Shown here: one piece after another, positions 53,481-62,297 of the stretch
Numbering within the stretch: position 1 is the first letter of the stretch
Layout of the letters: each line of letters begins with the position of its first letter
Assembly: GCF_041429795.1 (NCBI RefSeq)
Contig: NZ_CP163424.1
Coordinates: forward strand, 1,924,001 to 1,988,000
Origin: Algimonas porphyrae
Lineage (GTDB): Bacteria; Pseudomonadota; Alphaproteobacteria; Caulobacterales; Maricaulaceae
Length of the DNA: 64,000 bases
Direction of reading: 5' to 3'
The notes under the pieces: generated by a model
Databases searched by the model: none
What the model was told of the DNA's origin: nothing
What the model saw: only the letters and a program-made list of their open reading frames with translations
Program-made: the position numbers and the translations under genes

Positions 53481-55471
53481 CCGTTCAGCTTGGCTTTGGC
53501 AGCGTTGTAAACAGCGTCAGCCGTAATTCCGAAGTGTACGAATAGATGCGCGCCGGGTGCGGATGCGCCAAATCCGTCCATCCCGATGAATGTCCCTTCA
53601 CGACCGATCAAGGCGTCCCATCCCTGTCTCACACCGGCCTCGACGGCGACTTTGGGCAAAGACTGGCCTAAGACAGAGGTGATATAGTTCGCGTCCTGTT
53701 CCATGAACACATCCATGCAGGGGATCGACACAACGCGTGCGGAGATGCCCTCCTCTTGCAGACGTTTCGCAGCTTCGACGCAGAGGTGAACTTCCGAGCC
53801 CGTCCCGATCAGGATGATGTCGTCCGCACCCTCCCCCGGACGCAATACATAGCCGCCCCGTTCACACCAGTTCTTCGATGCGTCGTCGCGCACAGCCGGA
53901 ACACTCTGGCGAGTCAGAGCCATGATACTGGGTGCGTCGCTGCGTTGAACGGCCAGTTCCCAGCATTCTGCCGTCTCGACGGCATCGGCAGGTCGGTATG
54001 TGTAGACATTCGGCATGGACCGCAGCGATGCCAGATGTTCGACCGGTTGATGTGTGGGACCGTCTTCGCCGACGCCGATCGAATCATGGGTCGCCACATA
54101 TATAACACGCTTCTGCATCAACCCGGCCAAGCGCACGGATGGTCGGCAATAATCCATGAACACCATGAACAGTCCCGAATAGGGCAGAATTCCTCCATGC
54201 AGCGCCATGCCGTTCATGGCAGCAGCCATGCCATGTTCGCGAATGCCGTAGTTAATGTAGCGGCCTCCATATTTGCCGGCTTGGATTTCGTTCGATGTGG
54301 CCGGGGTTTTGGTCTTGTTCGATCCTTCCAGATCGGCAGAGCCGGAAATCATATCCGTAAGAGCTTCGGTCAACGGACCCAATGCCTTCCCGGATGCGGC
54401 GCGGGTCGCCAGAGATGGTTGTTCCACCGCGATCCGGTCCTTGTAATCCTGGAAGCTGTCCAGCCAGCCTCCATTCAAATCGCCAGCCATGGCGCGCTCG
54501 AAATCGGCCTGATGATCAGAGGCTTGCAGGCGCGAACGCCACTCGCGATGGGCTTTGCGGCCACGCCGCCCCGGACGCTTCCACAGCTTGTAGACATGAT
54601 CTGGAATGTGAAATGGAACATGTTCCCAGCCGATGGCGGCACGGGCCCCTGCGATTTCATCATCACCCAGCGGAGCCCCATGTGCTTTATTCAGGCCCGC
54701 CTTGGTCGGTGCCCCCTTACCGATCGTCGTCTTGCAGGCGATCAGCGTCGGTTTGTCAGATTTCCTGGCGCGGCGGAGTGCGCTGGCGACTTGCTGCGGA
54801 TTGTGTCCGTCAATCTCGATGACTTTCCAGCCGCAGGCTTCGAACCGTTTCTTCTGATGAGTTGAATCCGAGAGCGAAACAGGGCCATCGATGGTGATAT
54901 TATTGTCGTCCCAGAGAACGATCAGCCGATTCAATCCCAGATGACCGGCCAGACTGATCGCTTCTTGGCTAATCCCTTCCATCAGGCAGCCATCGCCAGC
55001 GATCACATAGGTGTGGTGATCGACCAGGCCATCACCGTAACGGGCATTCATATGGCGTTCGGCGAGAGCGAAACCGACGGCATTAGCAATACCCTGCCCC
55101 AGTGGACCTGTCGTCGTCTCGACGCCGGGCACATGACCATATTCCGGATGCCCGGCCGTAATCGAACCTAGTTGCCGGAAATTCTTGATCTCCTTCATCG
55201 TGACCGCCTTGTAGCCCGTCAGGTGAAGCAGGCTGTAAATCAGCATGGATCCATGGCCCGCCGAAAGGATGAACCGGTCGCGATCGGCCCAATCAGGATC
55301 GCTGGGGTCGAATTTCAGGAACTTTGAAAACAAGACTGTCGCCGCGTCCGCCATGCCCATCGGCATGCCCGGATGACCGGAATTGGCGCGCTGGACCGCA
55401 TCCATAGAGAGGGCAGCAATGGCATTCGCCATGTCACGATGGTCGCGCTGGCTCTGAGTCATGTCGGTCAT
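53477..55471 (-). CDS. tkt: Transketolase
   Basis: A 664-residue TPP-dependent transketolase of the pentose phosphate pathway. The TPP motif is GDGCLMEGISQEA with the downstream NN; SGHPGMPMG opens the N-terminal domain, GPTHQPVEHLASLR is the invariant active-site stretch and the C-terminal domain ends with HFG-containing residues. Length is normal. It is first in a unit with the TIGR01244 gene (ATGA overlap) and the SulP gene. The 210 bp upstream hold the promoter region and then tRNA-Phe; no other gene is seen there. Confidence 0.95.
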   Translation of the reverse strand: MTDMTQSQRDHRDMANAIAALSMDAVQRANSGHPGMPMGMADAATVLFSKFLKFDPSDPDWADRDRFILSAGHGSMLIYSLLHLTGYKAVTMKEIKNFRQLGSITAGHPEYGHVPGVETTTGPLGQGIANAVGFALAERHMNARYGDGLVDHHTYVIAGDGCLMEGISQEAISLAGHLGLNRLIVLWDDNNITIDGPVSLSDSTHQKKRFEACGWKVIEIDGHNPQQVASALRRARKSDKPTLIACKTTIGKGAPTKAGLNKAHGAPLGDDEIAGARAAIGWEHVPFHIPDHVYKLWKRPGRRGRKAHREWRSRLQASDHQADFERAMAGDLNGGWLDSFQDYKDRIAVEQPSLATRAASGKALGPLTEALTDMISGSADLEGSNKTKTPATSNEIQAGKYGGRYINYGIREHGMAAAMNGMALHGGILPYSGLFMVFMDYCRPSVRLAGLMQKRVIYVATHDSIGVGEDGPTHQPVEHLASLRSMPNVYTYRPADAVETAECWELAVQRSDAPSIMALTRQSVPAVRDDASKNWCERGGYVLRPGEGADDIILIGTGSEVHLCVEAAKRLQEEGISARVVSIPCMDVFMEQDANYITSVLGQSLPKVAVEAGVRQGWDALIGREGTFIGMDGFGASAPGAHLFVHFGITADAVYNAAKAKLNG

Positions 55472-55681
55472 AACGGATCAATGCCACGATTTTAACGACA
55501 GGTTAACCCGCCATTACGTGCATATAGCCATGGAATGTGGACGAATATCCTCCCAGCATCAGACTGTTAGCCCAAGGAACGGGACAGCGACAAACAGGGC
55601 CTCACACCGCTGCAAATCGATAGGTAATCCGATATGGACAGGCCCGACTCGCGACCCTATAGACGCGACTTCGAAAAAAGG

Positions 55682-55757
55682 GCCCGAATAGCTCAGTTGG
55701 TAGAGCAACGGATTGAAAATCCGTGTGTCCCTGGTTCAAATCCAGGTTCGGGCACCA
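55682..55757 (+). tRNA. tRNA-Phe (anticodon GAA)
   Basis: A complete 76-base tRNA: acceptor GCCCGAA/TTCGGGC, D arm with AGCTCAGTTGGTAGAGC, anticodon stem CGGAT/ATCCG around a loop with GAA, T arm GGTTCAAATCC and encoded CCA at 55755-55757. No attachment-site duplicate was noticed. Confidence 0.96.
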
Positions 55758-55792
55758 TTTCCCTTCCCATTATCTTGGTTTAGTCACGACGC

Positions 55793-56599
55793 ATGGCCAA
55801 GTTCGACCAGATCATTTCGCATCGGTTTCGTGGATTCGCAGAACGGGAAAGCTCGCTGGACGGTCTTAAGGCGGCACTCGATTTTGGCGTTCGTCAGATA
55901 GAGTTCGACATCCGGCTAACCGCGTGTGGAACACCGCTTGTCACGCATGATGAAGCGGCCCGCGACAAAAACGGACGCTGGCACAAGGTCTGCGACATAT
56001 ATGCGCGTGATCTGACATCTCTCGGCGGTGACTTCGCGCATATGCCGATGGCAGAATCGGTTTTTGCTGCCATCGCAGCTCATGATAACCGGGCGTGTCG
56101 CATTCTGGTCGATATGAAGGATGCGGGCTTTGAGGAAATGCTCTACGCGCTCTGTGCTGCATATGGCTTGCTAAATCGCGCCGTCTGGGTGTCCTGGTTA
56201 CCCGAAGTCCTTTTCGCACTGCATGATATCGACCCGGGCGCTCATTCTTGCCTGTCGCACTGGTGTCAGTCACCCGGTGTAGCGACACGCTCTATTCACA
56301 AGGTCTTCAACGCTCATCTGGGCCATATTGAACGACCCGTTCGAAGACATGTTCACGGCGAACGGTCCGGCTGGTTCGTCAATGGGCCCTTACGCGGAGA
56401 ACTGCGGCAGATCATCGACTGGGTCTGCGTTCCGGCCAATCAGATCAATGCCGCCCTGGTTGACGATTACCATCTGGACGGCACGCGGGTCAGCGCCTTT
56501 TCCTACGTCACAGCTGCAGCTATCGAACAGGCCGAGACCCGGTTCGGTCACGACGCCTTTTTCAGTGACTCGCGCGCCCCCTTCGAGAGCTACCGCTAA
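55793..56599 (+). CDS. Glycerophosphodiester phosphodiesterase-like protein
   Basis: A 268-residue TIM-barrel protein of the GDPD family without a signal peptide, so cytoplasmic. The first catalytic region reads [13 protein letters not shown], keeping His10, Arg11 and a Glu but lacking the usual HRG-x-ENT order. EFDIRLT supplies the metal acids and THDE the second histidine. The altered first loop leaves the exact substrate open (glycerophosphodiesters are typical). It is 35 bp after tRNA-Phe and its stop overlaps that of convergent yacG by 4 bp. Confidence 0.8.
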   Translation: MAKFDQIISHRFRGFAERESSLDGLKAALDFGVRQIEFDIRLTACGTPLVTHDEAARDKNGRWHKVCDIYARDLTSLGGDFAHMPMAESVFAAIAAHDNRACRILVDMKDAGFEEMLYALCAAYGLLNRAVWVSWLPEVLFALHDIDPGAHSCLSHWCQSPGVATRSIHKVFNAHLGHIERPVRRHVHGERSGWFVNGPLRGELRQIIDWVCVPANQINAALVDDYHLDGTRVSAFSYVTAAAIEQAETRFGHDAFFSDSRAPFESYR

Positions 56600-56781
56600 T
56601 CGTTTGCGGCGTCAGGATGGGGGACCATAACAGGCACCTCTGACACAGTTTCCTCTGTTGGGATCGCATATTGGCCTGTCAGCCAGCGGTTTAGGTCGAC
56701 GTCCGAGCAGCGTTTTGAGCAGAAGGGCTTATACGCGGTTACAGCCTCGCGCTTCCGACAGATTGGACACGTCTCGGTCAT
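56596..56781 (-). CDS. yacG: DNA gyrase inhibitor YacG
   Basis: A 61-residue YacG zinc-finger protein. The four zinc cysteines are in CPIC (residues 5 and 8) and [11 protein letters not shown], followed by the [10 protein letters not shown] motif. In E. coli YacG binds GyrB and blocks DNA binding by gyrase. Its start overlaps the RNase E/G-family gene stop by 4 bp. It is the last gene of the murA cluster. Confidence 0.92.
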   Translation of the reverse strand: MTETCPICRKREAVTAYKPFCSKRCSDVDLNRWLTGQYAIPTEETVSEVPVMVPHPDAAND

Positions 56782-57794
56782 CGGTCGCCCCGCACATCGA
56801 CTGCGTTGCCTTCATCGAGGGTAAACCTCGCACCGATGCGTTCAGTCAGTGGCGTTCGCCAGTCGAACGGGCAGTCGTCAAGCCAGTGTCGAATGTCTGG
56901 GGTCACGCTCAGCGTCAATCGGGCACCCGGCGCCGCTCTGGCTTCACGTGTCAGACGTCGCAGAGCCTGAATGGACTGCGTTTCTATCGTCGGGCGCCCA
57001 AAACGGTCATTCATCTTGGCATCGATCGAAGGCCCGTCCTGCCCTCGTGTCATCTCAACGACGCCAAAACGCGAAAAAGGAGCAACCCGAACACTAGCCG
57101 GGTCAGCCTCGCCGGCCTCTTCCAGAAGGCGGATCAGAGTACTGCGATGTTTTGACTGGCGCATGTTGGGAAAATCAACCGCCACGAGACCGCCCAGACC
57201 CCGCAGACGCAGCTGCGACATTATCAGGCTGGCCGCATTGGTGCTGCAATCCATAACTGTTTTAGCGCCGCCCTTGTCCACATCGACCGCAATCAGTGCC
57301 TGTGTGCGTTCCAATGTAACCGTTCCACCGCCCGGGACTGCAAGCTGTCGTTCGGTCGCCATATCCATGACGCCGACCGTCGAATCTTCGAATCCGATAT
57401 CCGGGAAGCGGGATTCAAGGCGTTGCTGCAGAGACAGGACGGTCACAGCTCCGGGCTTATCGCGCGAAGGATCGCCCACATAACGCAGAGTCGGACCTTT
57501 CTCGGACATGGCTTCCTTGGTGATGATGACGTCGATCAGCGCGCCTTCGGTCAGACGCGGCAGATCTTTCTGAGCCTTGAATGTCAGCAACCCCGATGGT
57601 CCCTTCCCCAATTCGAGCCACAGCCCGCCCACGGACGGATCGATTGATGTCACCTGTCCTGTCCAGCGCTCGCCGATCCGGGGCGTATTGAAGTCAGACC
57701 AACGGTCAAGATGGAGCTCGACCAGTTTGCGACCCTCATAGACTGCTGCACGGGTTTCCCCGATGCAGTCCTCGATCACGGCGCGCCGTTTCAT
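56778..57794 (-). CDS. Ribonuclease E/G-family protein, short form
   Basis: A 338-residue RNase E/G-like protein, shorter than E. coli RNase G. An S1-like N-terminal part (about 30-110, with [24 protein letters not shown]) leads to the catalytic region. The two catalytic aspartates appear in IAVDVDKG and VAVDFPNM, in place of the usual IDVNTG and DFIDM. The zinc-link cysteines and large C-terminal scaffold of RNase E are absent. It probably trims RNA ends, but activity is unproven. It overlaps maf and yacG by 4 bp each, the usual alphaproteobacterial order. Confidence 0.85.
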   Translation of the reverse strand: MKRRAVIEDCIGETRAAVYEGRKLVELHLDRWSDFNTPRIGERWTGQVTSIDPSVGGLWLELGKGPSGLLTFKAQKDLPRLTEGALIDVIITKEAMSEKGPTLRYVGDPSRDKPGAVTVLSLQQRLESRFPDIGFEDSTVGVMDMATERQLAVPGGGTVTLERTQALIAVDVDKGGAKTVMDCSTNAASLIMSQLRLRGLGGLVAVDFPNMRQSKHRSTLIRLLEEAGEADPASVRVAPFSRFGVVEMTRGQDGPSIDAKMNDRFGRPTIETQSIQALRRLTREARAAPGARLTLSVTPDIRHWLDDCPFDWRTPLTERIGARFTLDEGNAVDVRGDR

Positions 57795-58369
57795 GCATTC
57801 ACTCCAGCCGCAACGAGCAGGGTGCGTGTTTCATAGACCGGCAGACCGACAACCCCGGTGTAAGAGCCCGATAGATGATGAATATAGGCACCGAAACGAC
57901 CCTGAATCCCGTAACCGCCGGCCTTGCCGTGCCATTCGCGACTGTCGAGATAGGTCGCCAATTCCTGCTCAGACAGACGTTTGACCTTCACGCGTGTTTC
58001 GCTGAGACGGTAGCGCGATAATCCGTCACGATCGATCACGCAAATACCCGTAAAAACGCGATGCGCGCGGCCGCTCATGAGACGCAGACAGGTTTCGGCC
58101 TCGTCGGTTTCATGGGTTTTGGGAAGAATGCGGCGCCCAACACCGACCACAGTATCGGCCGCCAGAACAACGCATGCCGCGTTTTGTTTCGCAACATGAT
58201 GGGCCTTTTCCTGCGCCAGACGCAATGCATGCGGTCCCGGCAACTCGCCTCCAACTGGATTTTCATTGATGTCGGCCGGAATAACAGCGTCAGGGGTCAG
58301 TCCGATCTGGGCCAGGAGATCCAGGCGACGCGGACTGGCACTGGCCAGTATGAAGCCGTCACCGGACAT
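57791..58369 (-). CDS. maf: Maf-family nucleoside triphosphate pyrophosphatase
   Basis: A 192-residue Maf protein, a house-cleaning pyrophosphatase that hydrolyses non-canonical or canonical NTPs (dTTP/UTP or modified bases, depending on the subgroup). The P-loop-like start ILASASPRRLDLLAQIG, ADTVVGV and the C-terminal GKAGGYGIQG-VVGLP segment are clear. It lies 11 bp after infA and overlaps the RNase gene. Confidence 0.93.
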   Translation of the reverse strand: MSGDGFILASASPRRLDLLAQIGLTPDAVIPADINENPVGGELPGPHALRLAQEKAHHVAKQNAACVVLAADTVVGVGRRILPKTHETDEAETCLRLMSGRAHRVFTGICVIDRDGLSRYRLSETRVKVKRLSEQELATYLDSREWHGKAGGYGIQGRFGAYIHHLSGSYTGVVGLPVYETRTLLVAAGVNA

Positions 58370-58380
58370 ATAAGGCCGTG

Positions 58381-58599
58381 CTATTTGAAGCGATAGGTGA
58401 TCCGACCCTTGGACAGATCATAGGGAGTCATCTCAACGGTCACACGGTCGCCTGCCAGCACACGAATTCAATTCTTGCGCATCCGGCCCGCCGTGTGGGC
58501 AATGATTTCATGATCATTGACCAGCTTCACGCGGAAGGTGGCGTTTGGCAGAAGTTCGACAACTTCGCCTTCAAATTCGAGGAGTTCTTCTTTGGCCAA
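58381..58599 (-). pseudogene. infA: Translation initiation factor IF-1 gene with in-frame TGA at codon 44
   Basis: The minus strand reads a complete IF-1: TTG start at 58599, AAGGA ribosome site six bases upstream, 72 codons and TAG at 58381-58383, the exact family length. It begins [20 protein letters not shown] and ends YDLSKGRITYRFK, all normal. Codon 44 (58468-58470), between RMRKN and IRVLAGDRV, is TGA; alphaproteobacterial IF-1 normally has Arg here, so one C-to-T change of CGA explains it. IF-1 is essential, so this is a sequence error, a nonsense mutation covered by another copy, or read-through. TGA is a normal stop in neighbouring genes. Confidence 0.9.
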
Positions 58600-58687
58600 A
58601 ACCAGTCCTTAATCCGTCGCTGCCCGGTGCAGCCCGTTCTTCGCGCGCTATATAGGGCGTTTCACGCTAACCGAAAGGGTAAATACA

Positions 58688-59086
58688 TCAGGATAGCCGT
58701 GATAGCCTGTTGGTAATGACAGATCGAATGGCGCGGTAATTGTCCATAATGGCGCGCACGTCATAACTGGCTGAAGATGGGTTGGGCACGGTCCAGAGCT
58801 CGACAGGCGCATCCGGTCCCAGTACGGCTTCGGCGGCATCCTTCGTGTCATGTGAGAATGCGACAACACGGTCGAAGGTCTGATCTGCAAAGTCTTGCAG
58901 GGATTTCGGCTGATGTGCGCTCATATCGATCCCGACCTCGCGCATCACCGCCAGCATCAGCTCATCGACATCACCGGGCTCCAATCCGCAAGATTGCGCC
59001 ATAAACCCTTGTTTTTGAGCGATTCCTTCTGCCATAGGCGAGCGGACCATGTTCAGCTGACAAACAAAAAGGACGGTCTCGCTCAT
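58688..59086 (-). CDS. Low-molecular-weight phosphatase-family protein
   Basis: A 132-residue LMW-PTP/arsenate-reductase-like protein. The P-loop is C9-QLNMV-R15-S (C-x5-R-S), followed by PMAEG, and the general-acid region contains PNPSS near residue 100. It may be a protein tyrosine phosphatase; no arsenic-resistance context is present. Genes like it stand between UPF0262 and infA throughout the alphaproteobacteria. It overlaps UPF0262 by 4 bp. Confidence 0.87.
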   Translation of the reverse strand: MSETVLFVCQLNMVRSPMAEGIAQKQGFMAQSCGLEPGDVDELMLAVMREVGIDMSAHQPKSLQDFADQTFDRVVAFSHDTKDAAEAVLGPDAPVELWTVPNPSSASYDVRAIMDNYRAIRSVITNRLSRLS

Positions 59087-59583
59087 CGATTCTGCCTGTG
59101 GAGAGAACAGATCAGCGTGAAAAGTCGCCGCGACGTGTCGAAGCTGAGGTCGGCCTGATTGCGCAGCGAGTCGCTCAACAGCCGCGACCCTTCATTGTGC
59201 AGTCCGCGGCGACCCATATCGATCGCTTCGATCTGGGCAGATGTGGCCGTGCGAATAGCATTGTGATAACTCTCGCAGATCATGAAATAATCCTTGATGA
59301 TCCGCCGAAAGGGAACGACCGACAGGCCGATCTGCGCTCGTGGGACGCCCAGCGTTGTGCTGACATCGAATTGCAGACGACGGCCTTCTTCAAGTGAAAG
59401 ACGAACCATGTAGGGCCCGGACACCGAATCAAGTGGTTTGAACTGGTTGCCCTCGATCAGGTCGAAAATGGCAACACGACGCTCATGCTGCATTTCGACG
59501 GATGTAATAGGCAGGCTTTCATCATCGATATGCAGCTCGGCGATGAAATGCTCGCCAGCCTCATAATCAGGCTCGTCACTCAT
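59083..59583 (-). CDS. UPF0262 family protein
   Basis: A 166-residue member of UPF0262, a family restricted to alphaproteobacteria with no assigned function. Family segments are EHERRVAIFDLIEGN-like (here MQHERRVAIFDLIE), GPYMVRLSLEEGRRL, FRRIIKDYFMICESYHNAIR and RRGLHNEGS. It is soluble and mostly helical in the C-terminal half. It overlaps both neighbours by 4 bp. Confidence 0.9.
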   Translation of the reverse strand: MSDEPDYEAGEHFIAELHIDDESLPITSVEMQHERRVAIFDLIEGNQFKPLDSVSGPYMVRLSLEEGRRLQFDVSTTLGVPRAQIGLSVVPFRRIIKDYFMICESYHNAIRTATSAQIEAIDMGRRGLHNEGSRLLSDSLRNQADLSFDTSRRLFTLICSLHRQNR

Positions 59584-59996
59584 GACACGGCATGATCCGG
59601 GCGATGACGGGTACGGCGGCCATCACCGACATCGGCGAGGAGAACATCCAGCGCTTCGACATCGAGTTGCAATGCGCCGCCACCGGCAAATGTCACCGTC
59701 AATGTCCCGGAAGGCGCGTCGCCGACGTCAAAGGCAAGGCTCAGCAATACCAGAAAAGCATCGGGGTGGCTTCGGTCTATAGCCTGACTGCGCATTGCGG
59801 TGACGCCATCGATCCGCAGACCTGCCTCGATGCGCTCGGCTTTAGCGGCTTCATGCCGAAAGCGGGACAGACGCAGGGTCAGAAACCGCTGTGCTGCGTT
59901 CCATTCAATATCGCCAACCCGCAGGATCGCGTCCTGCAGGGCGCTTGCAACGATCCGAAGATCATCTGCGTCACTGGCAATCAGTTTCAAGCTCAT
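59580..59996 (-). CDS. DUF2948 family protein
   Basis: A 138-residue DUF2948 protein, found beside murA in alphaproteobacteria; its function is unknown. It starts LKLIASDADDLRIVASALQDAIL and contains the conserved WNAAQRFLTLRLSRFR region and a late FAGGGALQLDVEALDVLLAD stretch. It lies 24 bp after murA and overlaps UPF0262. Confidence 0.88.
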   Translation of the reverse strand: MSLKLIASDADDLRIVASALQDAILRVGDIEWNAAQRFLTLRLSRFRHEAAKAERIEAGLRIDGVTAMRSQAIDRSHPDAFLVLLSLAFDVGDAPSGTLTVTFAGGGALQLDVEALDVLLADVGDGRRTRHRPDHAVS

Positions 59997-60020
59997 CGCT
60001 TTTTCAGCCCTTGCACAATC

Positions 60021-61286
60021 CTAGTCGTCGCGGACGCGTTTAATGCGCGCCCCGCATTGTCCAAGCTTTAATTCGATATTCTCGAAGCCACGATCAAGAT
60101 GGTAGACCCGGGAAATATGTGTTTCACCCCGCGCCGCCAGTCCAGCATTGATGAGGCTGGCCGAGGCCCTGAGATCGGTCGCCATGACAGGGGCGCCGAC
60201 ATAGTCCGCGACGCCCTGAACGATCGCCTCACGCCCGCGCACTGTAATGTCCGCCCCCATCCGGGTCAGCTCCGGACAGTGCATGAACCTGTTTTCGAAG
60301 ATGTTTTCACGAATAATCGACACGCCGTCTGCCAGTCCGATCAGAGCCATGAACTGCGCCTGCAGATCCGTTGGGAAGCCAGGATAGGCTTGCGTGTCGA
60401 CATTGACGGGTTTGGGCCGGCCCGTGCCGCGCTCGATCAGGACGGATTGATCATCGAGACTGACACGTGCGCCCGCCTGCGCGATGAGCGGCCAGAGCGA
60501 CCCCAGATGATCATGCCGGACATGGGTCAGTCGCACGGCACCGCCTGCCGTTGCCGCGGCCAGGGCGTAAGTACCGGCTTCAATCCGGTCGGGAACGACA
60601 GAATGAGTTACTCCTGAAAGGCTCTTAACGCCCTCAATGCGGATCTCCGACCGCCCGGCCCCGCTGATTTTCGCTCCCATGCCATTCAGACATTCCGCCA
60701 GATCGACAATTTCGGGTTCCCGGGCCGCGTTCATCAGCACCGTCTCTCCATCAGCCAAAACAGCCGACAGTAGCGCATGTTCAGTCGCGCCGACGGTGAC
60801 GAAGGGAAAGGCGATCTCGGCCCCCTTCAATCCGCTGCGAGCCGAGGCCACAACATAACCCTGTTCCAGCTCTATCTTTGCGCCCATCGCTTCCAGCGAC
60901 TTCAGATGCAGATCCACAGGCCGTGCGCCGATCGCGCAACCACCGGGCAGACTGACGCGCGCTTCCCCTTCTCTTGCGAGCAACGGACCCAGCACATTAA
61001 AACTGGCACGCATTTTCCGGACGAGATCGTAGGGAGCTTCGGTCCCGCTTAGCTTTGGCGCATGCAGTTTCAGCGTCGCGTTGCCCTCTTCCTCGACAGA
61101 CACGCCCAGATGGGCCAGCAGTTCACCCATTGAGCGTGTATCGCGTAGTCGCGGCATGTTGGTCAGCGTCACGGGCTGATCCGTCAGGAGGCTGACAGCC
61201 ATCAACTTGATTGCGGAGTTTTTCGCGCCGCTGATCCGGATGTCGCCACGCAGCGGAAATCCGCCTTCGATCACTATCTTGTCCAT
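60021..61286 (-). CDS. murA: UDP-N-acetylglucosamine 1-carboxyvinyltransferase MurA
   Basis: A 421-residue MurA, the first committed step of peptidoglycan synthesis (enolpyruvyl transfer to UDP-GlcNAc). The N-terminal SGAKNSAIK motif, the fosfomycin-target cysteine in [15 protein letters not shown] and the [15 protein letters not shown] stretch are all present, so the enzyme should be fosfomycin-sensitive in principle. It heads the cluster running down to yacG. Confidence 0.96.
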   Translation of the reverse strand: MDKIVIEGGFPLRGDIRISGAKNSAIKLMAVSLLTDQPVTLTNMPRLRDTRSMGELLAHLGVSVEEEGNATLKLHAPKLSGTEAPYDLVRKMRASFNVLGPLLAREGEARVSLPGGCAIGARPVDLHLKSLEAMGAKIELEQGYVVASARSGLKGAEIAFPFVTVGATEHALLSAVLADGETVLMNAAREPEIVDLAECLNGMGAKISGAGRSEIRIEGVKSLSGVTHSVVPDRIEAGTYALAAATAGGAVRLTHVRHDHLGSLWPLIAQAGARVSLDDQSVLIERGTGRPKPVNVDTQAYPGFPTDLQAQFMALIGLADGVSIIRENIFENRFMHCPELTRMGADITVRGREAIVQGVADYVGAPVMATDLRASASLINAGLAARGETHISRVYHLDRGFENIELKLGQCGARIKRVRDD

Positions 61287-61319
61287 AGGACGGGCGCATG
61301 ACGCGACCGTTAGACGTTA

Positions 61320-61463
61320 TCAAGGCTCAGGCGCGTCTTTTTTGCGGTCATCGATTTGACGCGTCTTGCGCGCGGCCGCTTTGCGTCGGCGAAGGTTGGC
61401 CCGCAACTGTTCCGCCAGCCTGTCTTCGCGGGATTTCACATCGGATTTTTTTTCACCTGTCAC
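61320..61463 (-). CDS. Small basic protein upstream of murA
   Basis: A 47-residue reading from GTG 61463 to TGA 61320-61322, found by hand translation. It is highly charged, with the pattern ReDRLAEQLRANLRRRKAAARK. Short proteins with this LRxNLRRRK-type core occur next to murA in many alphaproteobacteria, which is my main reason for calling it. The ribosome site is weak and the start is uncertain. Function unknown; it ends 34 bp before the murA start. Confidence 0.55.
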   Translation of the reverse strand: MTGEKKSDVKSREDRLAEQLRANLRRRKAAARKTRQIDDRKKDAPEP

Positions 61464-61570
61464 GCAGCGTTTCTAACCGCGTGAAGGGGCTTTTCAACAC
61501 TGCATGCGCAAGTTATAGCGCGCGGCCTTCGGAAGGCCCGGTTTGATTTGCCGGTCCCCACGACCTGAAG

Positions 61571-61645
61571 GCCGCGGTAGCTCAGTGGTAGAGCGCATCA
61601 TTGGTAATGATGAGGTCGAGAGTTCAATTCTCTCCCGCGGCACCA
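61571..61645 (+). tRNA. tRNA-Thr (anticodon GGT)
   Basis: A complete 75-base tRNA: acceptor GCCGCGG/CCGCGGC, D arm AGCTCAGTGGTAGAGC, anticodon loop TTGGTAA with anticodon GGT, T arm GAGTTCAATTCTC and encoded CCA at 61643-61645. The core genome stops at its 3' end and short phage-type genes follow, so it is a likely integration site. Confidence 0.95.
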
Positions 61646-62039
61646 GCAAAAGCCCCACTATTACTGGACTTTTCGGCGGTTTCGCCTCGGTTTCGCGCTG
61701 TCACCACGTTCGTCGAACGTGTCCCAAAACGTCGATATCGGTGCAAACTGGTAGAACAAAGTTGGGCAATTCTTGGGCAACGCCGGAACGCACTGCCCAC
61801 CACACCAGATTCGTAGTCTGGTGTTTACGCCTGATACGTCAATGGCTTGGCGGTAAACCAAAACGCCGATCCGGCCAATACGGTCAATGGCTTGCCGAAA
61901 AAGTGGAAACCGTTTCCGGCCACTCCCGTCCGGCTGGGGTGGCCCGACTGCCCGCCTTTGAAAGCAAGGCTCCGTTCATACCGTGGAATGGCTGGATGGG
62001 GCTGTTTTCGGGGCGATGTGTGAATATGGGGGTGGGGCT
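61646..62039. other. Gene-free 394-bp stretch with inverted repeats beside tRNA-Thr
   Basis: No convincing gene is seen on either strand. Two perfect inverted repeats are present: 61705-61721 (7-base arms CACGTTC/GAACGTG, 3-base loop) and 61802-61824 (8-base arms ACACCAGA/TCTGGTGT, 7-base loop). A short repeated unit, GTCAATGGCTTG, occurs near 61840 and 61887. These could be recombinase or excisionase arm sites, or remnants of an attachment region. Confidence 0.45.
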
Positions 62040-62297
62040 GTGAGTGTGCAGCGCCCACCTATCTGCTTGAACGAGCGGCAGCGTGAAGTCCTTCGAGGCC
62101 TGCTTTACTTCACCGAGGGCGGCGACTGGGCGCGTCCTATGGACGTAGGCGGATGGGACGCAAGCTATCACGGAAGGACGCTTCGGCAGCTCGCCAGTAA
62201 GGGGCTTGCCGAGGTGCGCACCTTCGGCGGCATCCGTCGGACCAATCACTATCGGATTACCGGCGCTGGACGCGCTGCTTTGCAGGACCCCGCCTGA
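62040..62297 (+). CDS. Small winged-helix-like protein of the mobile element
   Basis: An 85-residue protein from the GTG at 62040, preceded by a G-rich ribosome site. The pattern NERQREVLRGLLYFTE, RTLRQLASKGLAEVRTFGG, NHYRITGAGRAAL is that of a small winged helix-turn-helix (helix, recognition helix, beta-wing, ITxxG end), as in many phage and restriction-type regulators. A longer in-frame reading from 61983 is possible. Its stop overlaps the next start (TGATG). Confidence 0.6.
   Translation: MSVQRPPICLNERQREVLRGLLYFTEGGDWARPMDVGGWDASYHGRTLRQLASKGLAEVRTFGGIRRTNHYRITGAGRAALQDPA

Noticed and set aside
53756-54865. Plus-strand open frame of 369 codons opposite tkt
   Set aside because: Shadow of transketolase, which carries the full TPP motif on the other strand.
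61661-61861. Minus-strand 66-codon frame beside tRNA-Thr as an integrase remnant
   Set aside because: No tyrosine-recombinase residues (R...HxxR...Y) are visible.
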